40,839 nt of DNA from Polaromonas sp. AER18D-145 (lineage in GTDB: Bacteria; Pseudomonadota; Gammaproteobacteria; Burkholderiales; Burkholderiaceae_C): the NCBI RefSeq assembly GCF_002379095.1, contig NZ_NBZV01000044.1, positions 1 through 40,839 of the forward strand. The letters run 5' to 3'. Every line of letters begins with the position of its first letter. The stretch's first letter is position 1. The notes under the pieces are model-generated. The model was not told the origin of the DNA. It searched no databases and saw only the letters and a program-made list of their open reading frames with translations. This document shows, one piece after another, positions 24,819-31,979 of the stretch. The position numbers were made by a program, and so were the translations under genes.

Positions 24819-25301
24819 ATGCGGGACGCCTGGGAATACGCCAGCTTCGTGGTCACCGCGCTGGCCTTGCCGTTTGCGATATTTTTCTTTGCCCTCGAAC
24901 AGCGCAAGGAGCGCAACAACGAGGAAGAAGCGGCCTACCAGCTGCTGTCCGACGCCTACAACGACTTCCTCAAGGTCGTGCTGGCCAACCCCGACCTGCA
25001 CCTGCGCACCAACGAGCCGCTGGAGAGCCCCACGCGCGAGCAGAATGAACGCACCATGATCATCTACGACATGCTGATTTCGCTGTTCGAGCGCGCCTAC
25101 ATCGTTGCCTGGAGCGAGCGCATGAGCGAGGTCGAGGCGCGCCGCTGGAACAGCTGGGACGACTACATGCGCGAGTGGTGCCAGCGCGAGAGTTTTTTCA
25201 ATGCCCTGCCGCTGTTGCTGCGCGGTGAAGACCCCGGCTTTCAGCAATACATCCTGCGCGTCGCCCGGGAAGAGCGCGGCGCAGTCATCCAGCTTGCCTA
25301 A
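24819..25301 (+). CDS. Small protein with one N-terminal membrane segment, function unknown
   Basis: The protein has 160 residues. Residues about 8-26 (ASFVVTALALPFAIFFFAL) form one membrane helix; the rest is charged and helical, with conserved-looking aromatic patches (RRWNSWDDYMREWCQRESFF). I do not recognise the family. ATG at 24819 is preceded by GAGGG at five bases; GTG at 24813 is an alternative. It starts eight bases after the aceK stop and ends 35 bases before the thiolase, so it belongs to the operon. Possible roles include membrane attachment of an operon enzyme, but nothing in the sequence shows this. Confidence 0.85.
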   Translation: MRDAWEYASFVVTALALPFAIFFFALEQRKERNNEEEAAYQLLSDAYNDFLKVVLANPDLHLRTNEPLESPTREQNERTMIIYDMLISLFERAYIVAWSERMSEVEARRWNSWDDYMREWCQRESFFNALPLLLRGEDPGFQQYILRVAREERGAVIQLA

Positions 25302-25336
25302 TTTGTTTAACTTGTTCAACTCAGGAGAAAACCACC

Positions 25337-26530
25337 ATGTCCAATCCCATCACTGATTCCGTCGTCATCCTCGGCGCCGCCCGCACCCCCATGGGCGGCT
25401 TCCAGGGCGACTTTTCCAGCCTCGCCGCGCACGACCTCGGCGGCGCCGCCATCAAAGCCGCGATCGAGCGCTCGGGCGTCGCGCCCGAAAAAGTCGACGA
25501 AGTGCTGTTCGGCAACTGCCTGATGGCTGGCCAGGGCCAGGCGCCGGCGCGCCAAGCCGGTTTCAAGGGCGGCCTGCCCGCCAGCGCGGGCGCGGTCACG
25601 CTGTCCAAGATGTGCGGCTCCGGCATGGAAGCCACCCTGCTCGCGCACGACCAGCTGCTGGTCGGCAGCCGCGACGTGATGGTGTCCGGCGGCATGGAAA
25701 GCATGACCAACGCACCGCACCTGCTGCTCAAGGGTCGCAGCGGCATCCGCATCGGCCATGACCGCATTTACGACCACATGATGCTCGACGGCCTGGAAGA
25801 CGCCTACGAACCCGGCCGCGCCATGGGCACCTTCGGCGAGCAGTGCGCCGAGAAGTACCAGTTCACGCGTGAAGCGCAGGACGCGTTCGCCACCGCCAGC
25901 GTGAACCGCGCCAAGGCCGCCACCGAGTCCGGCGCCTTCAAGGCCGAAATCACCCCCGTCACCGTCAAGGGCCGCAGCGGCGACACGGTGATCGCCATCG
26001 ACGAAGGTCCGGGCAAGGTCAAGCTCGACAAGATCTCCACGCTGCGCCCTGCCTTCAAGAAAGACGGCACCATCACCGCGGCTTCCAGCTCGTCGATCAA
26101 CGACGGCGCGGCCGCCCTGGTGCTCACCCGCGAATCGACGGCCAAAGAGCTGGGCGCCAAGCCGCTGGCCCGCATCGTCGGCCACGCCACCTTTGCCCAG
26201 GCGCCGGAGTGGTTCACCACCGCGCCGGTCGGCGCCGTGCAGAAGCTGCTCAAGAAAATCGGCTGGAGCGTGAAAGACGTGGACCTGTGGGAAATCAACG
26301 AGGCTTTTGCCGTCGTGCCCATGGCCGCCATGAAGGAACTCGGCATCAGCCACGACATCGTCAACGTCAACGGCGGCGCCTGCGCGCTCGGCCACCCGAT
26401 TGGTTGCAGCGGCGCCCGCATCATCGTCACGCTGATGTATGCGCTCAAGGCCCGCGGCCTGAAAAAAGGTGTTGCCACGCTGTGCATAGGCGGCGGTGAA
26501 GGCACGGCGATAGCGATTGAGTTGCTATAA
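25337..26530 (+). CDS. Acetyl-CoA acetyltransferase (thiolase)
   Basis: The protein has 397 residues. The catalytic set is complete: Cys93 (LSKMCGSGME), His353 (ALGHPIG) and Cys383 (LCIGGGEGTA), plus NEAFA. This fits a biosynthetic or degradative thiolase II of the AtoB/PhaA type. It can cleave acetoacetyl-CoA, an end product of leucine breakdown, into acetyl-CoA. AGGAGA lies upstream of ATG at 25337. The last codons and the stop (CTATAA) lie inside the left end of a dispersed repeat. Confidence 0.95.
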   Translation: MSNPITDSVVILGAARTPMGGFQGDFSSLAAHDLGGAAIKAAIERSGVAPEKVDEVLFGNCLMAGQGQAPARQAGFKGGLPASAGAVTLSKMCGSGMEATLLAHDQLLVGSRDVMVSGGMESMTNAPHLLLKGRSGIRIGHDRIYDHMMLDGLEDAYEPGRAMGTFGEQCAEKYQFTREAQDAFATASVNRAKAATESGAFKAEITPVTVKGRSGDTVIAIDEGPGKVKLDKISTLRPAFKKDGTITAASSSSINDGAAALVLTRESTAKELGAKPLARIVGHATFAQAPEWFTTAPVGAVQKLLKKIGWSVKDVDLWEINEAFAVVPMAAMKELGISHDIVNVNGGACALGHPIGCSGARIIVTLMYALKARGLKKGVATLCIGGGEGTAIAIELL

Positions 26531-26585
26531 ATTGTATAGCTGCTTGCGCTTGTTGCGTAAGGGCTGGAGGCCGATTTCATGCATG
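26520..26585. repeat. Dispersed intergenic repeat, copy A
   Basis: This copy reads ATAGCTGCTTGCGC, then after eight variable bases AAGGGCTGGAGGCCGATTT and ATGC. The same order is found reversed at 31889-31949, 33504-33566 and, more diverged, 31124-31182. The element starts within the thiolase end, supplying its last two codons and stop, and reaches to within 11 bases of the SDR start. From memory, similar short elements are scattered through Comamonadaceae genomes. Confidence 0.7.
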
Positions 26586-26595
26586 AAAGCCTGAC

Positions 26596-27282
26596 ATGAG
26601 CACGGTGCTCGTCATCGGCGCCTCGCGCGGCATCGGGCTGGAGTTTGTGCGCCAGTACGTGGCAGACGGCGCGAAGGTCATTGCCACGGCCCGCGACGAC
26701 GCGGGGCTGCAGCGCCTGAAAGCGCTGGGCGCCAAGGCCCTGCGCGTCGATGTGGCCGAGCCGGCCAGCATCAGCGGCCTGGCCTGGTTGCTGGACGGCG
26801 AGGAGATCGACCTCGCGCTCTACGTCGCCGGTGTCTTTCCCCACGGTGATGCGCTGACGCCGCCCACGCGCGAGGTCTTCGACCAGGCCATGCGCACCAA
26901 TGTGCTGGGGGCGATGCAGGCCATTCCGCAGGTGGCGCCCATGGTCGAAGCGGCCAGGTCGGGGGGTGGCGGCCAAGGCCGCTTTGTCTTCATCAGCAGC
27001 GCGATGGCGCAAATTGACGGCGTTGAAAACAGCCGCGGCTGGGTTTACCGCGCCAGCAAGGCCGCCCTCAACATGGCGGTCGCCTCGGCGCAGCACGACT
27101 ACCCCAGTGCCATCCTGGTTGCCCTGTCGCCGGGCTGGGTGCAGACCGACATGGGCGGCGCGGGCGCCCCGCTGACGGTGGCGCAAAGCGTGGCCAGCAT
27201 GCGGCAGACGATTTCGGGCCTGGGCCCTCAACACAAAGGCGCGTTCCTCGACCACGACGGTTCGCGTTTTGCTACATGGTGA
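26596..27282 (+). CDS. Short-chain dehydrogenase/reductase
   Basis: The protein has 228 residues. The NAD(P) motif GASRGIG is at residues 8-14, the catalytic Tyr151 and Lys155 in YRASK, with Ser134 or Ser135 in FISSAMAQ upstream. It lacks NNAG; the equivalent reads YVAGVF. It resembles the CsgA/sniffer-type SDRs (ALYVAGVF, NVLGAMQAI, SPGWVQTDMGG). The substrate is unknown. It follows the thiolase by 65 bases and is separated from the next acyl-CoA dehydrogenase by the hairpin element. There is no obvious strong ribosome-binding site. Confidence 0.9.
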   Translation: MSTVLVIGASRGIGLEFVRQYVADGAKVIATARDDAGLQRLKALGAKALRVDVAEPASISGLAWLLDGEEIDLALYVAGVFPHGDALTPPTREVFDQAMRTNVLGAMQAIPQVAPMVEAARSGGGGQGRFVFISSAMAQIDGVENSRGWVYRASKAALNMAVASAQHDYPSAILVALSPGWVQTDMGGAGAPLTVAQSVASMRQTISGLGPQHKGAFLDHDGSRFATW

Positions 27283-27286
27283 ACCA

Positions 27287-27551
27287 GGGCCTGTTCATAC
27301 TATTTATGCAAGATGCGTTGCGAGTCAAAAAGGTCATGCACGAGGCGCAAAATGCAGCCGGGCCTATGCCCGGCAAGGCTTTGCAACGCTGTGCATGGCC
27401 TTTTTGGCCGCAACCCGAAGGGAACGGGGTGAAAACAGCGCCACTCGTTGTTGCACTCCTAACCCAGACGCCCGGTCTGGGTGTCGTCGCGCGCCTAGAT
27501 TGGCGCTGTTTTCACCCCCTTCGCACTTGTATAAATAGTATGAACAGGCCC
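27287..27551. mobile_element. 265-base nested inverted-repeat element (MITE-like)
   Basis: The outer ends are 26-base inverted repeats, 27287-27312 and 27526-27551, with 25 of 26 pairs (ends GGGCCTGTTC / GAACAGGCCC). Inside are an 18-base perfect inverted repeat (27426-27443 and 27501-27518, GGGGTGAAAACAGCGCCA), hairpins GCCGGGC-CTAT-GCCCGGC (27357-27374) and ACCCAGAC-GCCCG-GTCTGGGT (27462-27482), and arms AAAAAGGTCATGCAC / GTGCATGGCCTTTTT. No protein is supported inside. It starts five bases after the SDR stop and ends five bases before the acyl-CoA dehydrogenase ATG. No target-site duplication is visible. It is either a non-autonomous mobile element or a structured RNA locus. Confidence 0.7.
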
Positions 27552-27555
27552 TAAG

Positions 27556-28686
27556 ATGCTTTTGACGCAGGACCAGCAGATGATCCGCGACGCGGTGCGC
27601 GACTTTGCGCAGACCGAGCTCTGGCCCCATGCCGCGAAGTGGGACAAGGCGCACCACTTCCCGAAAGAGGCGCATAAAGGGCTGGCGGCGCTGGGTGCCT
27701 ACGGCATCTGCGTGCCCGAAGAGTTTGGCGGCGCCAACCTCGACTACCTGACGCTCGCGCTGGTGATCGAGGAAATTGCCGCCGGCGACGGCGGCACCAG
27801 CACGGCCATCAGTGTGACCAACTGCCCGGTCAACGCCATCCTCATGCGGTACGGCAATGCCGCGCAGAAAAAGCAGTGGCTCACGCCGCTGGCGCAGGGC
27901 CAGATGCTGGGCGTGTTCTGCCTGACCGAGCCGCATGTGGGCAGCGACGCCTCGTCGCTGCGCACCACCGCGGTGAAAGAGGGTGACGAGTACGTGATCA
28001 ACGGCGTCAAGCAGTTCATCACCAGCGGCAAGAACGGCCACGCGGCCGTGGTGATTGCGGTCACCGACAAGGGCGCCGGCAAAAAAGGCATGAGCGCCTT
28101 CATGGTGCCCACCGACGCGCCGGGTTACGTCGTGGCGCGTCTTGAAGACAAGTTGGGCCAGAACTCCAGCGACACCGCGCAGATCAACTTCGACAACTGC
28201 CGCATCCCGGCCGAGAACCTGATTGGCGCCGAGGGCGAGGGCTACAAGATCGCGCTGGGCGCACTCGAAGGCGGGCGCATCGGCATCGCCGCGCAAAGTG
28301 TCGGCATGGCGCGCAGCGCGTTTGAATTTGCCGTGCAGTATTCCAAAGAGCGCCAGAGTTTCGGCACGGCCATCTTCAACCACCAGGCGGTCGGTTTCCG
28401 CCTGGCCGACTGCGCCACCAAACTGGAAGCCGCACGCCAGCTGATCTGGCACGCCGCCAGCCTGCGCGACGCCGGGCTGCCCTGCCTGAAGGAAGCGGCC
28501 ATGGCCAAACTCTTCGCCAGCGAGATGGCCGAGCAGGTTTGCAGCGCCGCCATCCAGACCCTGGGCGGCTACGGTTATGTCAGCGACTTCCCGGTGGAGC
28601 GTATCTACCGCGACGTGCGCGTCTGTCAGATCTACGAAGGCACGTCTGACGTGCAGAAAATCATCATCCAGCGCGCGCTGGCCTGA
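27556..28686 (+). CDS. Acyl-CoA dehydrogenase, short-chain type
   Basis: The protein has 376 residues. The catalytic base Glu361 lies in the classical YEGTSDVQK position of short- and medium-chain acyl-CoA dehydrogenases, unlike the isovaleryl enzyme at 21108. Flavin-binding blocks include FCLTEPHVGSDASS and INGVKQFITSG. Its substrate is probably a short or branched acyl-CoA. ATG at 27556 lies only five bases beyond the inverted-repeat element, so its ribosome-binding site and any local promoter would be provided by that element; no good Shine-Dalgarno is seen. Confidence 0.94.
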   Translation: MLLTQDQQMIRDAVRDFAQTELWPHAAKWDKAHHFPKEAHKGLAALGAYGICVPEEFGGANLDYLTLALVIEEIAAGDGGTSTAISVTNCPVNAILMRYGNAAQKKQWLTPLAQGQMLGVFCLTEPHVGSDASSLRTTAVKEGDEYVINGVKQFITSGKNGHAAVVIAVTDKGAGKKGMSAFMVPTDAPGYVVARLEDKLGQNSSDTAQINFDNCRIPAENLIGAEGEGYKIALGALEGGRIGIAAQSVGMARSAFEFAVQYSKERQSFGTAIFNHQAVGFRLADCATKLEAARQLIWHAASLRDAGLPCLKEAAMAKLFASEMAEQVCSAAIQTLGGYGYVSDFPVERIYRDVRVCQIYEGTSDVQKIIIQRALA

Positions 28687-28702
28687 AGGGGTAGGTTAAT
28701 AG

Positions 28703-28743
28703 ATGGTTGAAATTCAACCATTGCGTGGTTGAATTTCAACCAT
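28703..28743. promoter_or_regulatory. Twin palindromes directly before the DUF4143 ATPase
   Basis: ATGGTTGAAATTCAACCAT at 28703-28721 is palindromic except for its central base. Four bases later TGGTTGAATTTCAACCAT (28726-28743) repeats it as an inverted copy. The second ends four bases before the ATG at 28748, so any protein bound there would block transcription start or, in RNA, the two arms would fold and hide the start codon. There is no normal ribosome-binding site. Confidence 0.72.
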
Positions 28744-28747
28744 TAAA

Positions 28748-30022
28748 ATGGCAGCAATGTACACCAGACACATTGCCCCGCTGCTGGCCGGTGCCTTGGC
28801 CGACACACCAGTCGTGCTGATCAACGGCGCGCGCCAAAGCGGCAAAAGCACGCTGGTGCAGTCGCAGGCGATATCTGCCGGTGCGCCGCGCCAGTACCTG
28901 ACGCTGGACGATAGCGCGGTGCTCAATGCCGCCAAGTCCGATCCGGCGGGTTTCATCAATGGGCTGCAGGGGGCCGTCACGCTGGACGAGGTGCAGCGTG
29001 TGCCCGAACTGTTTCTGGCCATCAAGGCGGCCGTGGACCGTCAGCGGCAGCCGGGCCGGTTTTTGCTGACCGGCTCCGCCGACGTGCTGCTGCTGCCGGG
29101 CATTGCGGATTCACTGGCCGGGCGCATGGAGGTGTTGTCCTTGTGGCCATTGTCGTGCGCGGAAATGGCGGGGAGCCCGGTGCTGAATCGGGCCGATGCC
29201 CTGTTTCAGGGGAACTGGTCTGCCCTGGTCGTGCCTCCGTGCGAACGGGACGAACTCATCGCCCGTCTTCTGGAGGGCGGCTTTGCGGACGCCGTGGCGC
29301 GTACCAGTGCGCGCCGGCGCGAAGCCTGGTTTGACAGCTATGTACAGGCCATCCTGCAGCGCGATGTACGCGACCTGGCGAACATCGAGCAACTGACCGA
29401 AATTCCAAACCTGCTGCAGTTGCTGGCTACGCGCAGTGGCACCCTGCTTAACTTTGCCGAACTGTCCCGCACCGCGGGCTTGTCTCAAAGCACGCTCAAG
29501 CGCTATTTCGCGTTGCTGGAAATGCTGTTTCTCGTGGTGCGCCTGCCCTCGTGGGAGCGCAACCCTGGTAAACGTCTGGTGAAGGCGCCCAAGGTGTTTT
29601 TGCCCGACAGCGGCCTGCTCAACCACTTCATGGCGGCCACGCCAGAGAGTCTGGCGGCCAAGCCAGGCTTGCTTGGCGGGATGGTGGAAACTTTTGTGCT
29701 GGCCGAGCTGCTGAAACACGTGGCGTTTTCAAGGCAACGCCTGTCGCTTTGGCACTACCGGACGCAAACCAATATCGAGGTCGATTTCATTCTGGAAAAT
29801 CGCTTGAACCAGATCACCGGCATTGAAGTCAAGGCCAGCGCCACAGTGGACAGCAAAGACTTCAAAGGCCTGCGTCATTTGCAGGAGACCGAGCCGGCGA
29901 TCTTCCAGTGCGGCATTGTGTTGTATGCCGGGCGCGAGGTGGTGCCATTTGGGGAAAAGCTGTGGGCTGTGCCGCTGTCCATATGGTGGGCGCCGCAGCA
30001 GCAGGCGGCCGTATCTGGATAG
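28748..30022 (+). CDS. ATP-binding protein of the AAA/DUF4143 family
   Basis: The protein has 424 residues. The N-terminal P-loop ATPase has Walker A GARQSGKST (27-35) and a Walker B-like VTLDEVQRVPEL. A winged-helix-like middle follows (FAELSRTAGLSQSTLKRYFA). The C-terminal DUF4143 region (KVFLPDSGLLNHFM) ends in a nuclease-fold-like motif VDFILE...GIEVKAS, with the Asp and Glu-x-Lys spacing of PD-(D/E)XK proteins. Function is not established for the family. The gene stands alone behind twin palindromes and sits between unrelated genes, which suggests independent acquisition. ATG at 28757 is an alternative start. Confidence 0.9.
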   Translation: MAAMYTRHIAPLLAGALADTPVVLINGARQSGKSTLVQSQAISAGAPRQYLTLDDSAVLNAAKSDPAGFINGLQGAVTLDEVQRVPELFLAIKAAVDRQRQPGRFLLTGSADVLLLPGIADSLAGRMEVLSLWPLSCAEMAGSPVLNRADALFQGNWSALVVPPCERDELIARLLEGGFADAVARTSARRREAWFDSYVQAILQRDVRDLANIEQLTEIPNLLQLLATRSGTLLNFAELSRTAGLSQSTLKRYFALLEMLFLVVRLPSWERNPGKRLVKAPKVFLPDSGLLNHFMAATPESLAAKPGLLGGMVETFVLAELLKHVAFSRQRLSLWHYRTQTNIEVDFILENRLNQITGIEVKASATVDSKDFKGLRHLQETEPAIFQCGIVLYAGREVVPFGEKLWAVPLSIWWAPQQQAAVSG

Positions 30023-30110
30023 ACTCTTCCCATTGGGTGATCATGCGTTCAAGCTTGGCATTCTCACGACAAACAAACCCGTCTGACCACATCGCCTGAA
30101 GGAAACCACC

Positions 30111-30548
30111 ATGCCCATCACCAAAGGATTCCGCGCCCTCGTCGATGAGGCCATGGCGCAGGTCACCACTTATTCAGTCGCCGAAGCCCAGGCCAAACTC
30201 ACCGACCCGCAGGTGCAGATCGTCGACATCCGCGACGTGCGCGAGCTGGAACGCGAAGGCACCGTGCCGGGGGCCCTGCTGGCGCCGCGCGGCATGCTGG
30301 AGTTCTGGGTAGACCCGGCTTCGCCCTATTTCAAGCCGGTGTTCGGTGACGAGGGCAAGCAGTTCATCCTGTTCTGCGGCGCCGGCTGGCGCAGCGCGCT
30401 GGCCACCAAGACGCTGCAGGATATGGGCATGACCAACGTGGCCCACATCGACGGCGGCTTTGCCGAGTGGAAAAAGCAGGGCGCCCCGATGGAAACCCTG
30501 GAAGCGCACAAGCAGGCCCACGCGGCGCGCCACCCCGCCAAAGGTTGA
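30111..30548 (+). CDS. Rhodanese-like sulfurtransferase domain protein
   Basis: The protein has 145 residues with a single rhodanese domain. The active-site loop starts at Cys89 (LFCGAGWRSALA), and VDIRDVRELEREGTVPGALL is the CH2A-type signature. Such proteins carry sulfane sulfur on the cysteine, or act in signalling or detoxification. The start at ATG 30111 is preceded by GAAGGAAA. The YchJ-like gene follows after two bases, so the two are probably co-translated. Confidence 0.93.
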   Translation: MPITKGFRALVDEAMAQVTTYSVAEAQAKLTDPQVQIVDIRDVRELEREGTVPGALLAPRGMLEFWVDPASPYFKPVFGDEGKQFILFCGAGWRSALATKTLQDMGMTNVAHIDGGFAEWKKQGAPMETLEAHKQAHAARHPAKG

Positions 30549-30550
30549 CG

Positions 30551-30943
30551 GTGGCTGCCTGCCCCTGCGGCCGGGCCGATGCACGCGGCCGGCCGCTGGC
30601 CTACGCCGCCTGCTGCGCCCGCTACATCGCGCACAACACGCCGGCGCCTGATGCCGAGGCGCTGATGCGCTCGCGCTACACCGCCTTTGTGCTCGAGCGG
30701 GCCGACTACCTGCTGGCCACCTGGCATGCCAGCCACCGCCCACCAGGCATCGAGTTCGACCCCGGCGTGAAGTGGCTGGGGCTGGACGTGCGCCAGCACC
30801 GGCCGCTGGACGACAGCCACGCCGAAGTCGAATTTGTCGCCCGCCAGAAAAGCCCGGGCAGCCCGGCCGTGCGCCTGCACGAGCGCAGCCGCTTTGTGCG
30901 CGAAGCCGGCCGTTGGTACTATGTGGACGGCGACCAGCTGTAG
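30551..30943 (+). CDS. YchJ/UPF0225-family protein
   Basis: The protein has about 130 residues. An N-terminal cysteine cluster (CPCGRADARGRPLAYAACC, close to the SEC-C-like start of YchJ) is followed by ALMRSRYTAFVLERADYLLA, TWH and WLGLDV, then EVEFVARQK and HERSRFVREAGRWYYVDG, all typical of the UPF0225 family. Function is unknown; the cysteines probably bind zinc. No ATG is available at the right place; GTG at 30551, six bases after AAAGG, is the likely start, with TTG at 30545 as an alternative overlapping the rhodanese stop. Confidence 0.85.
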   Translation: MAACPCGRADARGRPLAYAACCARYIAHNTPAPDAEALMRSRYTAFVLERADYLLATWHASHRPPGIEFDPGVKWLGLDVRQHRPLDDSHAEVEFVARQKSPGSPAVRLHERSRFVREAGRWYYVDGDQL

Positions 30944-31001
30944 CGCTGGGGCGGCTGGCATGGCTTGGTAGCCCGGCAGCCCGCTTAGCCTTCTCGCACC
31001 C

Positions 31002-31050
31002 TGTTCCTGTTCCTGTTCCCGTTCCCGTTCGCCCTGAGCCCGTCGAAGGG
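31002..31050. repeat. Hexamer tandem repeat joined to a REP-like half element
   Basis: Three copies of TGTTCC are followed by CGTTCC and CGTTCG (31002-31031). The last unit runs into CGTTCGCCCTGAGCCCGTCGAAGGG (31026-31050), the left arm of the palindromes at 39091-39448. No right arm follows here. Confidence 0.75.
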
Positions 31051-31123
31051 TCTTGACCGGTCGGCTGACGCACAACAGGCGCAGCGTGAATGCGAGGGAG
31101 CGGCATGTGCCGGGATTATGAGT

Positions 31124-31182
31124 AAAAAATGCCTCCATCCCTTATCCCTCCTGCGCCAACAGCTACCAAATCAATAGCATTT
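31124..31182. repeat. Dispersed intergenic repeat, copy D (diverged)
   Basis: Read on the minus strand it gives ATGCTATTGATTTGG, TAGCTG, GGCGCAGG, then ATAAGGGATGGAGGC and a T run, the same order as copy A with more changes. Its end is next to the ribosome-binding site GAGAGG of the HAD gene. Confidence 0.5.
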
Positions 31183-31198
31183 TGAAGAGAGGCCACCC

Positions 31199-31867
31199 GT
31201 GTTGAAATTCGAAGCCGTGTTGTTTGACTGTGACGGCGTGTTGGTCGACAGCGAGCCCATCACCAACGGCGTGCTGCGTGACATGCTGGAAGAGGCCGGC
31301 TGGAAGCTCAGCTCCGCCGAGTGCATGCGCCTGTTCATCGGCAAGGCCGTCAAGGACGAGATCGCCGTCATCGAGGCCAACACCGGGCAGCCGCTGACCG
31401 AGCAGTGGCTGCACGAGTTTCGCGGCCGGCGCAACGAGGCGCTCGTCGAAGGCCTGCTGCCGATTCGCGGCGCCGTCGAAGCCGTGGCGCAGATCCACAC
31501 CCTGTACGAAGGCCGCATTGCCTGCGCCTCCGGCGCCGACCGCTTCAAGGTCGAGCTGCAGCTGGAAAAGTGCGGCCTCATGCCCAGCTTCCACGGCCGC
31601 ATCTTCAGCGGGCACGAAATGCCGCGCTCCAAACCCGCGCCCGACGTTTACCTGGCCGCCGCCGCGGCGCTGGGCATCGCCCCGCACCGCTGTGTGGTGG
31701 TGGAAGACACCGTGACCGGTGTCACCGCCGGCGTGGCCGCCGGTGCCACCGTGTTCGGCTACAGCCCGCCCGAAGCCGGGCATGACACCCCCGAGGCCCT
31801 GCGCGCCGCCGGCGCCAGCCTCATCTTCATCGACATGGCCGAGCTGCCGGTGCTGATGATGGCCTGA
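31199..31867 (+). CDS. HAD-superfamily phosphatase, beta-phosphoglucomutase-like subgroup
   Basis: The protein has 222 residues. HAD motif I has nucleophile Asp10 and Asp12 (FDCDGVLVDSEP), motif II is in CASGADR, Lys of motif III in SKPAPDVYL, and motif IV in VVVEDTVTGVTAG. The helical cap between motifs I and II marks subfamily IA. It hydrolyses a small phosphorylated metabolite; the substrate is unknown. The start is GTG at 31199, seven bases after GAGAGG. It has no operon partner. Confidence 0.93.
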   Translation: MLKFEAVLFDCDGVLVDSEPITNGVLRDMLEEAGWKLSSAECMRLFIGKAVKDEIAVIEANTGQPLTEQWLHEFRGRRNEALVEGLLPIRGAVEAVAQIHTLYEGRIACASGADRFKVELQLEKCGLMPSFHGRIFSGHEMPRSKPAPDVYLAAAAALGIAPHRCVVVEDTVTGVTAGVAAGATVFGYSPPEAGHDTPEALRAAGASLIFIDMAELPVLMMA

Positions 31868-31888
31868 ACGCGCCTTTACGCGGACTTT

Positions 31889-31949
31889 GCATCAAATAGG
31901 CCCCTAGCCCTTGTCTGGCGGGCGCAAGCAGCTATGAAAAGTGTAGTAA
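31889..31949. repeat. Dispersed intergenic repeat, copy B
   Basis: GCATCAAATAGGCCCCTAGC, CCTTGTCTGGCGGGCGCAAG, then CAGCTATGAAAA: the reverse complement of the order in copy A. It fills most of the 112-base gap between the HAD gene and the convergent lysR-type gene. Confidence 0.7.
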
Positions 31950-31979
31950 TGCGGTGCCGCCTTCACCGGCAGGCTGCGC

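Noticed and set aside
28748..30022. DUF4143 ATPase as part of a toxin-antitoxin or restriction system
   Set aside because: No partner gene is adjacent, and the nuclease-like motif is weak; only the family call is supported.
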